A stretch of DNA of 64,000 nt. Origin: Symmachiella dynata. GTDB lineage: Bacteria > Planctomycetota > Planctomycetia > Planctomycetales > Planctomycetaceae. Location: positions 6,252,001 to 6,316,000 of the forward strand of contig NZ_CP036276.1 in NCBI RefSeq assembly GCF_007747995.1, given 5' to 3'. Each line of letters opens with the position of its first letter. Positions within the stretch are counted from its first letter, which is position 1. Below are positions 37,530 to 46,612 of the stretch, in pieces. The notes under the pieces are model-generated. The model was not told where the DNA came from, ran no database searches, and saw only the letters and a list, made by a program, of their open reading frames with translations. The position numbers and the translations under genes are program-made.

Positions 37530-38063
37530 AGCGGCGCCCTTTTAAGATAAATGTTTTAAACCGTGACGAATCCGCCTCTCGCGTTGAATTTTGGAGGCGA
37601 ATCGAAAAAGTAGTTTCCAAAGCCCATTTCTGGCCGGATGAAGCCCTAATTTTCGGGACCGGCCAGTACGTTCTTCAAAGTTTTTGAACTGCGACCGTAG
37701 TGTATCGCAGACGTTTTTTTTCCGCTAGATGCAAATCGTTTTCTGAGGCGAGCATTGTGTTTTGAGATTTGGTACAACTGGTGCTTCCCAAAAAGATTAC
37801 GAAAGGTCTAGCACCGAAATCTCACCCGATTCGGTAAGGATGACCCATTCACCGAAATCGTTAGCATCGGTTGGGCTCAGAATTGGATGCGCAACAATTC
37901 TCAGGCCACGACTAATCCGTCATCCACAGGGAACGACTTTTTTGCCAAGGATTCACACCAAACCAAAAATATTTTTGACAACCCAGCTTGATGGCAGGCA
38001 AGAGCCTGCCCTACGGCTACGCGGACTGTTCATCCGAGAGATTTTTTCAGGAGTATCAAGACG
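37530..38063. other. Intergenic region with one hairpin
   Basis: This 534-base gap between divergent genes has no convincing ORF. GGCAGGC-AAGA-GCCTGCC (37993-38010) is a hairpin repeat of the same type as 47557-47574. AT-rich stretches around 37680-37760 could hold promoters but I cannot assign them. Confidence 0.5.
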
Positions 38064-39260
38064 ATGGCAACCAACGGAGATTTGAATCGCAAATTACGCA
38101 TGGCTTTGGTCGGCGGGGGCGCGGGGTCGTTTATCGGCCGCGTGCATGCCACAGCCGCTGTGCTTGATAACCGGGCCGAACTCGTTGCCGGAGCGCTCTC
38201 CTCCGATCCTGAGCGGGCCAAAGCATCGGCGCCGGATTACGACATCAAACCCGACCGGGCGTATGGCTCGGTGGATGAGTTGCTCTCCAGCGAAGCGGCG
38301 CTGCCGGAAGACAAACGGATTGACTTTGTCTCGGTCGCCACACCAAACCACACGCATTTTGCGATTGCCAAAGCCGCACTCGAAGCGGGATTCAATGTCG
38401 TCTGCGATAAGCCGATGACGTTTGATCTTGAACAAGCCGAGGAGTTGGCGACGTTGGTGGAAAAATCGGGAGCGGTCTTCGCGCTCTCCCACAACTACAC
38501 TGGTTACCCGCTGATTCGCCAAGCGCGGGAAATGATTCTCAGCGGCGAACTTGGCGAGATTCAAGCCTTCCGTTCCAACTACATGCAAGGTTGGTTGCGT
38601 TCGCGCTTGGAAGACGACGACCAAAAACAAGCTGCTTGGCGGACTGATCCGGCCAAGTCCGGCGCCGCGGGCGCGTTTGGCGACATCGGCACGCACGCCT
38701 ACAATCTGGCCCGCTATATGACGGGACTGTTGCCCGAGGAAGTCTCGAGCCATCTAAAGATCTTCGCACCCGGCCGACGGTTGGATGACTACGGACACGC
38801 CGTCATTCGCCTCGAAAACGGCGGACTGGGAACCGTAACGGCCAGTCAAATCTCCCATGGCCGTGAGAACGACCTGTTCATCGAAGTCGATGGCACCAAG
38901 GGAGCCTTGCAGTGGCGACAGGAAGACCCGAACCAAATGATGGTCCGCCGCAACGGTCAGCCGCACCAAGTTTACACGCGCGACCCCAACGCCCCGTTTA
39001 CGAACGCATCGGGCGCTGCCGCTTGCCGGTTGCCAGCGGGACACCCCGAAGCCTTTTTCGAAGCCTTCGCCAATGTCTATCGCTTTGCCTACGATGCGAT
39101 GGCCGACCGTGCCTTGGGCAAGTCGTTTGAGAAGACCGACACCATTTATCCCAACGTGGCTGATGGCGTCGAAGGGATGTATTTCATCCAACAGTGCGTC
39201 GCCAGCAGCGCCGAAAACGGGGCGTGGTTGCCGCTCAAACATCCACTGGCTCGCAAGTAA
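38064..39260 (+). CDS. Gfo/Idh/MocA family oxidoreductase
   Basis: This 398-residue cytoplasmic dehydrogenase has a Rossmann loop [20 protein letters not shown] (about 11-30) and [18 protein letters not shown], and carries [18 protein letters not shown] (about 112-129), where the usual EKP is DKP. The C-terminal domain includes [19 protein letters not shown] with the catalytic-helix Asp and His. It is a paralogue of the two oxidoreductases at 9.4 and 12.2 kb but differs in the glycine loop. The symporter gene follows by 71 bases, so transport and oxidation may be coupled. Confidence 0.9.
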   Translation: MATNGDLNRKLRMALVGGGAGSFIGRVHATAAVLDNRAELVAGALSSDPERAKASAPDYDIKPDRAYGSVDELLSSEAALPEDKRIDFVSVATPNHTHFAIAKAALEAGFNVVCDKPMTFDLEQAEELATLVEKSGAVFALSHNYTGYPLIRQAREMILSGELGEIQAFRSNYMQGWLRSRLEDDDQKQAAWRTDPAKSGAAGAFGDIGTHAYNLARYMTGLLPEEVSSHLKIFAPGRRLDDYGHAVIRLENGGLGTVTASQISHGRENDLFIEVDGTKGALQWRQEDPNQMMVRRNGQPHQVYTRDPNAPFTNASGAAACRLPAGHPEAFFEAFANVYRFAYDAMADRALGKSFEKTDTIYPNVADGVEGMYFIQQCVASSAENGAWLPLKHPLARK

Positions 39261-39331
39261 AGTGATCGGCCGTTTCAGACGCTTTGCAACATTTCCATCC
39301 CGTTTAAAAAAACTCGTCAGGACCGCATTTT

Positions 39332-40981
39332 ATGAAACGTCCGGCGCTGCACATTCAGATCCTCATCGCGCTGATCGTGGGCGCTTGTCTTGGCTTGGCC
39401 TTCAATCTGGGGTTTAGTTCGGGAGCCTCGAATCTTGAGCTACCTGATGCGGTGATACGTATCCGGCCGAATTTGGATGTGATCACGCTTTCGCTGCAGG
39501 AATTGGGACCTGAGGACAAGTTGGTCACCAAGACTTTGTTTCGCGACGAACTGGACGGGCTGTCTGATTTTCAAAAAACCTATCCGCATATCGCGGAGGA
39601 AATCAAAGCGGCGTGGGATGCTGATCCGGAAACGGCCCAGATTGAAGTCACTGACCGCCGGATCGATATCGAAGAAAATCTGGACAAAATCACCGCCACC
39701 TATTCGCGGCGCGAAGCAGGGGCGGAAGAGTCGACGACATTTACGGGAAAAAACGTCGCGGAGTTTCAAAAAAACGCGCCTGACTGGGTGTTTGACGTCT
39801 ATGAGACAATCGGCGGTACGCCGTCGTTGACGGTGGCCGGTTGGGCCAAAGCGATCGGCGATTTGTTTTTGCGGCTGCTAAAAATGATCACAATCCCGCT
39901 GATTGTGACGTCGCTGGTGACCGGCGTCGCCGGTTTGGGTGATACCAGTCGGCTTGGCAAGCTGTTCACCAAAACCATGCTGTACTACTTCACGACCAGC
40001 GTGTTGGCCATTACCACCGGGATCATCATGGTCAACCTGATCCAACCGGGGGTCGGGGAGCAATTGCCGGGGAATGATCACGCGATCGTCGGCGGAGCGG
40101 ACCAGTCACTCACCGGGGTGTTTGGCGGGTTGATCCAAAACATGATCCCGTCCAATCCCATCGAATCGCTCGCCTCGGCCAACTTTTTGTCGATCATCAC
40201 GTTCAGCATTCTGCTGGGCGTGTTCATCATCAAGGCAGGAGAAAAGGGGGACGGGCTGCGAAACCTGTTTGCCTCGGCCTTTGAAGTGATCATGGGGATG
40301 ACCATGTTCGTCATTTCATTGGCGCCGATCGGGGTGTGCGCATTCATGGTTTATGCCACCGCGTCGCAGGGGATCGACATTTTCATGACCTTGGCCAAAT
40401 ACATGCTGACCGTGTTTTTGGCCTTGCTGGTCCATGCTGTGATTGTGTTGCCTTTGATTGTGAAGTTTGTCGCGCGGCGATCTCCCTGGGAATTCGCGCG
40501 GGCGATGAGTCCGGCGTTGATGACGGCCTTTTCCACGGCCTCTTCCAACGGCACCTTGCCATTGACCTTGGCCAGTGTCGAGAATCGGGGCGGAGTCCCG
40601 AATCGTGTGAGTTCGTTTGTGCTCCCGCTGGGAGCGACAATCAACATGGACGGCACGGCGCTTTACGAAGCGGTCGCTGTATTGTTTATCGCACAAGCGA
40701 CCCCGGGCTTCGATATGTCACTGCAATCGCAGATCATTGTGGCTGTGACCGCGCTGATGGCGAGCGTGGGGGCGGCGGGGATTCCGCATGCGGGGTTGGT
40801 GATGATGGCCATCATTTTGCAGGCGGTCGATTTGCCGATCGAAGCACAGGGCGTAATCATCGCCGTCGACCGTGTGTTGGACATGTGCCGCACGTCGGTC
40901 AACGTTTGGAGCGATTCTTGCGGCTGTGCCGTTGTGGCAAGATTTGACGCTCCCGACAACGATAGCGAAGCGGGCGGTTGA
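39332..40981 (+). CDS. Dicarboxylate/amino acid:cation symporter (DAACS, SLC1-like) with large insertion
   Basis: This 549-residue sodium- or proton-coupled symporter is of the GltP/GltPh family, which is usually about 420-450 residues. The core motifs are present: STASSNGTLPLTLA (about 398-411, hairpin 1 serine-rich tip), GATINMDGTALYEAV (about 433-447, TM7 NMDGT), AAGIPHAGLVMM (hairpin 2) and VDRVLDMCRTSVNVWSDSCG (TM8 with Asp and Arg binding the amino-acid/carboxylate substrate). Between TM1 (about 7-28) and TM2 (about 180) lie about 120 extra hydrophilic residues (32-155), probably periplasmic. AGGA precedes the start. It follows a Gfo/Idh gene by 71 bases. Confidence 0.9.
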   Translation: MKRPALHIQILIALIVGACLGLAFNLGFSSGASNLELPDAVIRIRPNLDVITLSLQELGPEDKLVTKTLFRDELDGLSDFQKTYPHIAEEIKAAWDADPETAQIEVTDRRIDIEENLDKITATYSRREAGAEESTTFTGKNVAEFQKNAPDWVFDVYETIGGTPSLTVAGWAKAIGDLFLRLLKMITIPLIVTSLVTGVAGLGDTSRLGKLFTKTMLYYFTTSVLAITTGIIMVNLIQPGVGEQLPGNDHAIVGGADQSLTGVFGGLIQNMIPSNPIESLASANFLSIITFSILLGVFIIKAGEKGDGLRNLFASAFEVIMGMTMFVISLAPIGVCAFMVYATASQGIDIFMTLAKYMLTVFLALLVHAVIVLPLIVKFVARRSPWEFARAMSPALMTAFSTASSNGTLPLTLASVENRGGVPNRVSSFVLPLGATINMDGTALYEAVAVLFIAQATPGFDMSLQSQIIVAVTALMASVGAAGIPHAGLVMMAIILQAVDLPIEAQGVIIAVDRVLDMCRTSVNVWSDSCGCAVVARFDAPDNDSEAGG

Positions 40982-41192
40982 GGCACAGTTCCGGCGCGCA
41001 AACAGCACCCGAATCCTCGTTGAGGGATCGCCTTACGGCATCACTGATCGTTATCAACGGCGCAATCGATGCATGTTCGGGCGCCCTCATTGCAGTTGTG
41101 GGCATTGGTCGATGGTACTGAAACAGCACCCGCCTTGGGGGCTGCAATATCATTCCCCCTTAGAAATCGACACCTGCCGGACGTCACGTATT

Positions 41193-42731
41193 ATGACCGC
41201 ACTGGTGACAGATTATCGCCGACTCGTTTTGCTCATCTGCCGACAGTTTTCCGAAGCGACTGGCTGGGTATTGCGTTTCACCCCCGCCACGGAAGAGACG
41301 GCTGAAGCGGTGTTGGACCAGTTGAACACCGATGCCTGCTGCTGTTGGCATGCGGAGATTCGTGACGAATTAGCCATCGCCGGCTACTTACATCTCGATG
41401 TCCCGGAATTCAACGAGCCGAATTCGTCGCTGGAATCGGTGACAGCGCTAGGGCAAACGTTGGCGAACCTGATTTCGGAATTGGTCTCCGCCGCACACCA
41501 GATCGATGCGTCCTCACGCGATTTGTCGACATTGGTCGACTTAAAATGCGCAGTCCGCGAGGGCACGGACCTGCCACGCACGATGTCGGATTTGCTGACC
41601 GCTGCGGCCCAATTGACCGAATCGTGGGGAGCGACGTTCTTTCTGCTCAACCCCACCACGAACTCATTGCGCTTGCGGGCCGTTTATCGTCAAGGGGTAG
41701 AGACGATTCCGCTGAAGACCCGCGAATTACGATCGGGGCAACCGGACTTCCAAGCATTGATTCATGGGCCGATCGTAGTGCAACGGGACGATCCGCACGG
41801 TGAACGACTCTTGCCGTCCGATGCGCTTTCGGGATTGTGCGTTCCGGTGATGGCGGAAAATGTGCCGTTGGGGACGATGTGGGTCTATGACCGGCGACAG
41901 CGGGAATTTATTGACCGGCAGATCCATGTTTTGCAGTCGATCGCCATTCAAACCGCTGCCATTTTGGAACGTATGGTGTTGTTGCGGGAAAGCGAAGTGC
42001 AACACCGACTGTCGCGCGAACTGCAGGTCGCCTCGGAGAATCAACCGGATGATTTTGTCAATCACGCCATTGATGACCCGATGTTCGAAGTCGCCGCCTT
42101 TTGCATCAGCGCGCATGAACTGGGGGGAGATTTGTGTGAGTCGATTCCGCTGTCATCTAATCGCACGGGGATCGCCGTGGGCGATGCCTCAGGAAATAGC
42201 ATCCCGGCCGCCATGGTGAAGGCGACCGCGCGGGGGGCGCTGCGCACTCAGCAAGTGGAAGATCCTGACGTTGCTGGCGTCATGCAGCGCGTCAATGCGG
42301 CACTGCACACATTGACACATTCGCAGCACTTTATGAGCCTGGTCTATGGTGTGCTCGATTCCGAAAAGCGAACATTCACCTACTCCAATGCCGGCCATTG
42401 CAATCCGATCTTTATTCGTGGAGACAACGTCACCACGTTGGAGTCACACGGTCTGCTGTTAGGGGTTCTAGGCGATACCGAGTACGGGCATTCGGTGGTC
42501 GATCTGCAACCCGGCGACGTGCTGGTCATCTATAGCGACGGCATTAGCGAAGCGATGAACCGTTCGCGGGAATTGTTCCGCTCCAAAGGCATCATCGCCG
42601 CTGTCCGAGAATGCCGCGAAGGGACGGCTGCTGAAATCCTGCAAAACATCTGGGGCCGCGCCGAAGCGCATTGCGATGGTGATTCGCTTCCCGATGACCG
42701 GACCTTGATGGTGGTCAAGATTCGAGAATAG
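41193..42731 (+). CDS. GAF-domain PP2C (SpoIIE/RsbU-type) phosphatase
   Basis: This 512-residue signalling phosphatase has a GAF domain (about 105-260; ESWGATFFLLNPTTNSLRLR, GPIVVQRDDP, GLCVPVMAENVPLGTMWVYD). A short helix then leads to a SpoIIE-type PP2C (about 290-512) with metal-binding GGDLCES and GIAVGDASGNSIPAAM, YSNAGHCNPIF, and GDVLVIYSDGISEAMN. Relatives dephosphorylate anti-anti-sigma factors; no partner kinase or STAS gene is next to it. I start at the ATG at 41193; the frame is open into the symporter gene but those residues are not domain-like. Confidence 0.88.
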   Translation: MTALVTDYRRLVLLICRQFSEATGWVLRFTPATEETAEAVLDQLNTDACCCWHAEIRDELAIAGYLHLDVPEFNEPNSSLESVTALGQTLANLISELVSAAHQIDASSRDLSTLVDLKCAVREGTDLPRTMSDLLTAAAQLTESWGATFFLLNPTTNSLRLRAVYRQGVETIPLKTRELRSGQPDFQALIHGPIVVQRDDPHGERLLPSDALSGLCVPVMAENVPLGTMWVYDRRQREFIDRQIHVLQSIAIQTAAILERMVLLRESEVQHRLSRELQVASENQPDDFVNHAIDDPMFEVAAFCISAHELGGDLCESIPLSSNRTGIAVGDASGNSIPAAMVKATARGALRTQQVEDPDVAGVMQRVNAALHTLTHSQHFMSLVYGVLDSEKRTFTYSNAGHCNPIFIRGDNVTTLESHGLLLGVLGDTEYGHSVVDLQPGDVLVIYSDGISEAMNRSRELFRSKGIIAAVRECREGTAAEILQNIWGRAEAHCDGDSLPDDRTLMVVKIRE

Positions 42732-42776
42732 TCCTGCAGGCGGGCCGACGCGTCAGCGTACTGACCAGGAGGATGC

Positions 42777-43307
42777 CTACCAAGGGGTTTCCATCATCTG
42801 CACGATTTCGCGGGCCATTTCGTCCAACGCCACTTGATAGGCGGTCGCTAACGATTGCCCGACTTCCGGGGCGAAATCGCCTTCGGACATCAAGTGCACC
42901 ACGTCCGGCGCCAAGGCCACTTCTTGTTCCTGAAGCAGCTCGCCTGTTCGCTGATCGACCCAGGTGACATGGATCCGCAAATCGAGTTCCAATTGCCGCG
43001 CCTCGTCGTAACTGCTTTGCCCCAACGTATGTTTTCTGGAGCTGACAATCCGTCCCGACAGTTTGGTATCGGCATCCGCGCAACTTGCTAGGCGAAGCGG
43101 CGTCTGCGTTTGGACTTGCCGCTGAATCGCCTCGGTCAACTGAATCTCGATGCCACGGCGAAACAAATCGGTGTTGAAAGTTTCGACGTAGACCGTGTGG
43201 ACTTCGTTGTCAAACGCCGGCCCCACCGCGTAGCCGCAACCGCTCAGCGTGAATGCCAGCAGCATTAACGTCACGGCGCCTACAGTTCGTTGAACGGTGC
43301 GAATCAC
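42777..43307 (-). CDS. lptE: LptE-like outer-membrane lipoprotein
   Basis: This 176-residue lipoprotein has the signal MIRTVQRTVGAVTLMLLAFT with lipobox LSGC. The mature part, starting GYAVGPAFDNEVHTVYVETF, fits the LptE family, which plugs the LptD barrel for lipopolysaccharide insertion. The ordered features are the GY start after Cys, the VYVETFNTDLFRRGIEIQLT strand-helix, TKLSGRIVSSRKHTL and the amphipathic ELDLRIHVTWVDQRTGELL. No lptD is in the window. It follows the BamD-like gene on the same strand across a 284-base repeat-bearing gap and converges with the PP2C gene. Confidence 0.85.
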   Translation of the reverse strand: MIRTVQRTVGAVTLMLLAFTLSGCGYAVGPAFDNEVHTVYVETFNTDLFRRGIEIQLTEAIQRQVQTQTPLRLASCADADTKLSGRIVSSRKHTLGQSSYDEARQLELDLRIHVTWVDQRTGELLQEQEVALAPDVVHLMSEGDFAPEVGQSLATAYQVALDEMAREIVQMMETPW

Positions 43308-43417
43308 GGTCTATTTTACCATTGGGTCAGGGGAGGGGACGGAACGAGTTTCATACGACGAACGTTTAAAAAGCTTTGTACTTCTCGCATTTATTGAAGT
43401 TTTATTTCGAAAAAGAT

Positions 43418-43556
43418 AAACCACGAAAGACGCGAAACACACGAAAATGATGTAGTGAAACCACGAAGAATTGCGACGATTCTGTTGAATTCAAATCAAA
43501 AGATCGGATTAAAAAACGTATATTCTTTTTCGTGTCTTTCGTCTTTTTCGTGGTTA
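43418..43556. repeat. Inverted repeat of CACGAAAGA type
   Basis: The left arm at 43418-43446 (AAACCACGAAAGACGCGAAA then CACACGAAA) is complemented by the right arm at 43527-43556 (TTTTTCGTGTCTTTCGTC then TTTTTCGTGGTT). A third word, AACCACGAAGAA, lies between them. It fills the gap between the BamD-like and LptE-like genes and contains no ORF I support. Confidence 0.7.
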
Positions 43557-43591
43557 ATTTTTCTGTAATTGCGACCGAAGGCCGCGCTAGG

Positions 43592-44911
43592 TTATTCCGT
43601 CGGTAAGTTTTCGAAGAGATCCGGGACGTCTGAGAAATCGGGCGGGGCAATCGTATCTTCGGATTCGACCGTTTCGCCCTCTTCACTATCCCCGATGTAA
43701 AATTCACCGACCTCGCCGTCATACGATTCCTCGTATTTGGGCAATTCCGGTTGGACCAATTCTTCTGAGGGATCGATACCGGAGCGTTGCAAACGTTCCG
43801 CTCGCAATTCTTCCATTGTCTGCTTCGCCAATTCGGCAAATGCTGAATCGGGATGCTCCTGCAACAACGCCACGCAGTTGATTTCGGCTGCTTCCCGTTG
43901 CCCTTTGCCTAAACGGTATTGAACCCGTTCCCAGGACTTGCGGGCCTTTTCGTGATTGATATAGGCCAATGATTTTTGCAGTCGCTCTCGATTGACCTTG
44001 TCCGGAAACAGACTCAGCGTGCTCTCGGTGAGCTCGATCGCCTTGTCCAGCCCTCTCCCGTCATAGGCGGGGCCTTGATAGATCAACTGCTCGACATGCG
44101 CTCCGAATTGATAGGCGTTCGCTGCGTGGGGGCTGTTGGGGTACTGTTCGCGAAGCATTTCGAAGAAATGGCCAGCTTCCAAATAGTTGCCGGTGCGGTA
44201 GTGATGCACACCTGACAACATCACGGCATCGTCCGCCAATTTACCGGTGGGGTGATTCAACCAAATCGACTTGAGCGCTTCCAGGGCGCGCCCGTCGGTA
44301 TCGAACGCAGGACGTTTGTTGTCCGTGATATTCGGAATCAATGGGAACGGCCGTTTTTGTTTCTCAATTCTGACGACACCCGATTCGGGATTCTCGCCAC
44401 CCGAGGCTTGAATGACTTCTTGCTCTTGAACCGGGGCGGGGCCATCCAACCAGTCCCGCGCAATGGTGAACAGGCGGAATGTGGCCTGGTCCATATAGCG
44501 CGAGCCTTCGTATTTGTTCAACAGACGGTTATAGGAATCTTCCGCCTTGGGAAACCGCTCCTGTTGAAACTGGCTTTCGGCCAGCATGAACAAGGCTTCT
44601 TCCTCGATGGGGCGGTCTTCATATTTTTTGGTGACTTTTTTGAACGCCTTTTCCGCTTCCTCAAAATTCTTGGCGGCATACAGTTTTTTTGCCGCATTGA
44701 ATTCGTCCTGACCTTCCATGGGGGCCAGAGAACCGTCGGCCAACAGGCGTTCCTCAGCGGTCCGCGTGCTTGACCCGAACATGGTGCCGATTTTCTCGCG
44801 TCCCGATTCGACTGTGGAACATCCAGCCAGATAGGGCAACCCCATCACGGCCCATCCCACCATCAAAAAGAAATGCGGGAGCAAGTTTCGATTTTTTAGG
44901 TTTTTAGGCAT
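43592..44911 (-). CDS. BamD-like TPR lipoprotein
   Basis: This 439-residue protein is a lipoprotein with tetratricopeptide repeats. The signal (LPHFFLMVGWAVMGLPYLAG then CSTVESG) carries a lipobox. TPR-like helices read LYAAKNFEEAEKAFKKVTKK and ALFMLAESQFQQERFPKAED, SYNRLLNKYEGSRYMDQA, then MLSGVHHYRTGNYLEAGHFF, QKSLAYINHEKARKSWERVQ and DSAFAELAKQTMEELRAER. BamD is the essential lipoprotein of the outer-membrane beta-barrel assembly complex, usually about 245 residues; this one has a long acidic C-terminal tail, so the role is likely but not certain. I start at ATG 44911, just before the signal. Confidence 0.78.
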   Translation of the reverse strand: MPKNLKNRNLLPHFFLMVGWAVMGLPYLAGCSTVESGREKIGTMFGSSTRTAEERLLADGSLAPMEGQDEFNAAKKLYAAKNFEEAEKAFKKVTKKYEDRPIEEEALFMLAESQFQQERFPKAEDSYNRLLNKYEGSRYMDQATFRLFTIARDWLDGPAPVQEQEVIQASGGENPESGVVRIEKQKRPFPLIPNITDNKRPAFDTDGRALEALKSIWLNHPTGKLADDAVMLSGVHHYRTGNYLEAGHFFEMLREQYPNSPHAANAYQFGAHVEQLIYQGPAYDGRGLDKAIELTESTLSLFPDKVNRERLQKSLAYINHEKARKSWERVQYRLGKGQREAAEINCVALLQEHPDSAFAELAKQTMEELRAERLQRSGIDPSEELVQPELPKYEESYDGEVGEFYIGDSEEGETVESEDTIAPPDFSDVPDLFENLPTE

Positions 44912-45145
44912 GACAATCACGGCGGCGACAACGCCTGTTCTTATATCGTGCGGTCCAACGTCAAAGGCACTTTGGTTGCGACTGACGGAACTTCCGCCAG
45001 GGCAAAGCGCACGAAGAACGCCGGCCATACGAACATGGTGAGATTTGATAAATCGAGACGTGAGATGGGGAGAACAGGTTTGGGTCGCGGGGAGAGATGA
45101 GAGTGTGTCGCAAATCTGCGACGAAACGCTTTTTGGATTCGTGTA

Positions 45146-45895
45146 TTAAGTGAACTTCAAAAACTTCAACGTTTTAGGTCGCCGTCCCAATGCTTGCCGA
45201 ATGGCTGCGTCGAGAACGTGGCGAATTTCTGTGAACTGTTGACGTGTTACGCTGACGCGCGATTGTGGCGATGTTGTTTCTTCCGACAGGCGCCGCAAGA
45301 CAGCCACCGCTCCGGCGGTTAACCGGTGAAAATATTCTTCTTGTGCCAGACAAGAACGGCAAACCACGCCGCCCAAACTGGATTTCATTCCATACCAAGC
45401 CGCTGGTTCCACCTGCCGACCGCACCGCACACAAATATCCCATGCGGGCAACTGGCCGATTTCACGCAGCAGGCCTAACTCAAAACGCAAAATAGCTGTC
45501 GCAGCATTTCCAGCGACAGAAAACGCTTCTAAGGTCGCGACCACATCGTCGTATAATTGAGGATGCGGATCGTATTCTTCATTCAGTCCATTCAGCAATT
45601 CCGCGACATAATACCCGCCGTACAGGCCGGTTAAGTCGCGATCGTTTGACTGAAATCGTCTTTTGAGTTGAGCTTCGGTCAGTATGTCCAACCCGCCGGA
45701 CGATTTGCGGATGAACACTATATTGTAAACGCTTAACAGGTCAAGACCAGCCTCGAACGCGCTCTTCGCGCGCTTGGCACCTTTGGCGACCGCCGACAAC
45801 TTGCCAAACTCCCGTGAAAAGCAGGTGACCACGCGGCTGCTTTCACTGAAATCGGCCAACCGAATCACAATCGCTTCCGTCTGTTCAGTCGACAA
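45146..45895 (-). CDS. recO: DNA repair protein RecO
   Basis: This 249-residue recombination mediator loads RecA with RecR. The OB fold opens TEAIVIRLADFSESSRVVTC, FSREFGKLSAVAKGAKRAKS, and the helical domain carries the zinc Cys pairs CVRCG and CRSCL. The best start is the TTG at 45895: AGGTG lies seven bases upstream and the protein then begins as RecO usually does. An in-frame ATG at 46153 would add 86 residues read through intergenic repeats. The C-terminal RRPKTLKFLKF is family-typical. A minor putative membrane-peptide gene precedes it on the same strand. Confidence 0.92.
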   Translation of the reverse strand: MSTEQTEAIVIRLADFSESSRVVTCFSREFGKLSAVAKGAKRAKSAFEAGLDLLSVYNIVFIRKSSGGLDILTEAQLKRRFQSNDRDLTGLYGGYYVAELLNGLNEEYDPHPQLYDDVVATLEAFSVAGNAATAILRFELGLLREIGQLPAWDICVRCGRQVEPAAWYGMKSSLGGVVCRSCLAQEEYFHRLTAGAVAVLRRLSEETTSPQSRVSVTRQQFTEIRHVLDAAIRQALGRRPKTLKFLKFT

Positions 45896-45929
45896 AGATC
45901 GGTCACCTTTAAGAACGTTGATTCCCCCA

Positions 45930-46030
45930 CCAAGAGGAAGGGGCCACAAAACATTTCTCCCTCTCGCGCGGAGAAGGGCAATAACTGTTTTCTCCCTCTC
46001 CCCCTGGGAGAGGGCCGGGGTGAGGGTTTT
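45930..46030. repeat. CCCTCTCC-type palindromic repeat
   Basis: CCCTCTCCC-CCT-GGGAGAGGG (45994-46014), continued by CCGGGGTGAGGG, is the kind of short repeat found in many bacterial intergenic gaps. A related TCCCTCTCGCGCGGAGAAGGG-like palindrome lies just before it (about 45957-45977). Both sit in the recO leader. Confidence 0.7.
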
Positions 46031-46049
46031 CAAACCACCATAAACCCCA

Positions 46050-46277
46050 TCACTCCTGCCGTTCATCCCCGGCCGGTCTATCCAATGCCTGCAGCGGCAC
46101 AAACCCCGATGAGGATTCTTCCGCAGTTGAACTGCCGGATGGACAATCCCCACAACCGCCAGACTGGCAGCCTCCCGAGCGTCCCCGCGCTAACTGCACG
46201 AAATCGCGGGTCAGTAGATAAACCGCCCAGGCGACGATCACTCCGCACACAACAAATTGCCAGCCAATTTCCGGCAT
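46050..46277 (-). CDS. FeoB-associated-like Cys-rich small membrane protein
   Basis: This 75-residue peptide has one membrane helix (WQFVVCGVIVAWAVYLLTRD) followed by a short Cys-rich motif CQSGGCGDCPSG. The combination resembles FeoB-associated Cys-rich membrane proteins, which accompany ferrous iron transporters. No feoA or feoB is in the window, so the assignment is tentative. A longer C-terminal tail than usual follows the Cys cluster. Confidence 0.6.
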   Translation of the reverse strand: MPEIGWQFVVCGVIVAWAVYLLTRDFVQLARGRSGGCQSGGCGDCPSGSSTAEESSSGFVPLQALDRPAGDERQE

Positions 46278-46321
46278 CAGTGGTTTCTCATCTCAGAATC
46301 AAAATCTGCAGTGTAATACTT

Positions 46322-46499
46322 TAGCCGTCTGATGCATTTTTGGCCGAAGGTCATTCTCGAAACTCCAGCCATTTTTGCGGGCAGCCCATTTGTGAATATG
46401 GCCTTCGGCCAAAGCCGCTTCGTGAGCCTCACCATCCAGGGGCGTTGCCCCTGGCTAAGATGAAACAGGCCTTCGGCCAAAAATGCTTCGAACGGCTAA
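46322..46499. repeat. GGCCTTCGGCC repeat cluster with ~29-bp inverted arms
   Basis: The left arm at 46322-46350 (TAGCCGT...GCATTTTTGGCCGAAGG) is matched in inverse at 46470-46498 (CCTTCGGCCAAAAATGC...ACGGCTA) with a few mismatches. Between them are a further GGCCTTCGGCC (46400-46410) and the hairpin CCAGGGGCGTTGCCCCTGG (46436-46454). The remainder of 46278-46612 has no ORF I support. It lies downstream of the ThuA gene and upstream of the Cys-rich peptide gene. Confidence 0.75.
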
Positions 46500-46612
46500 A
46501 TTGTGACCCTGCATTTTATTTTCAGCGACGTTCACAAATTGTGGCAGGCAACCTGGGACTGTCAATTGGACGCGGACGGAAATTCACGAATCTGACAGCG
46601 TATTCAGGAAAA

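Noticed and set aside
37762-38085. 107-codon plus-strand frame in the empty region before the Gfo/Idh gene
   Set aside because: The peptide is rich in Arg, Thr and Ser without hydrophobic core, there is no ribosome site, and it overlaps the start of the real gene in another frame.
40872-41192. Upstream extension of the PP2C gene into the symporter gene
   Set aside because: The extra 107 residues overlap the symporter C-terminus in another frame and lack domain character; ATG at 41193 is simpler.
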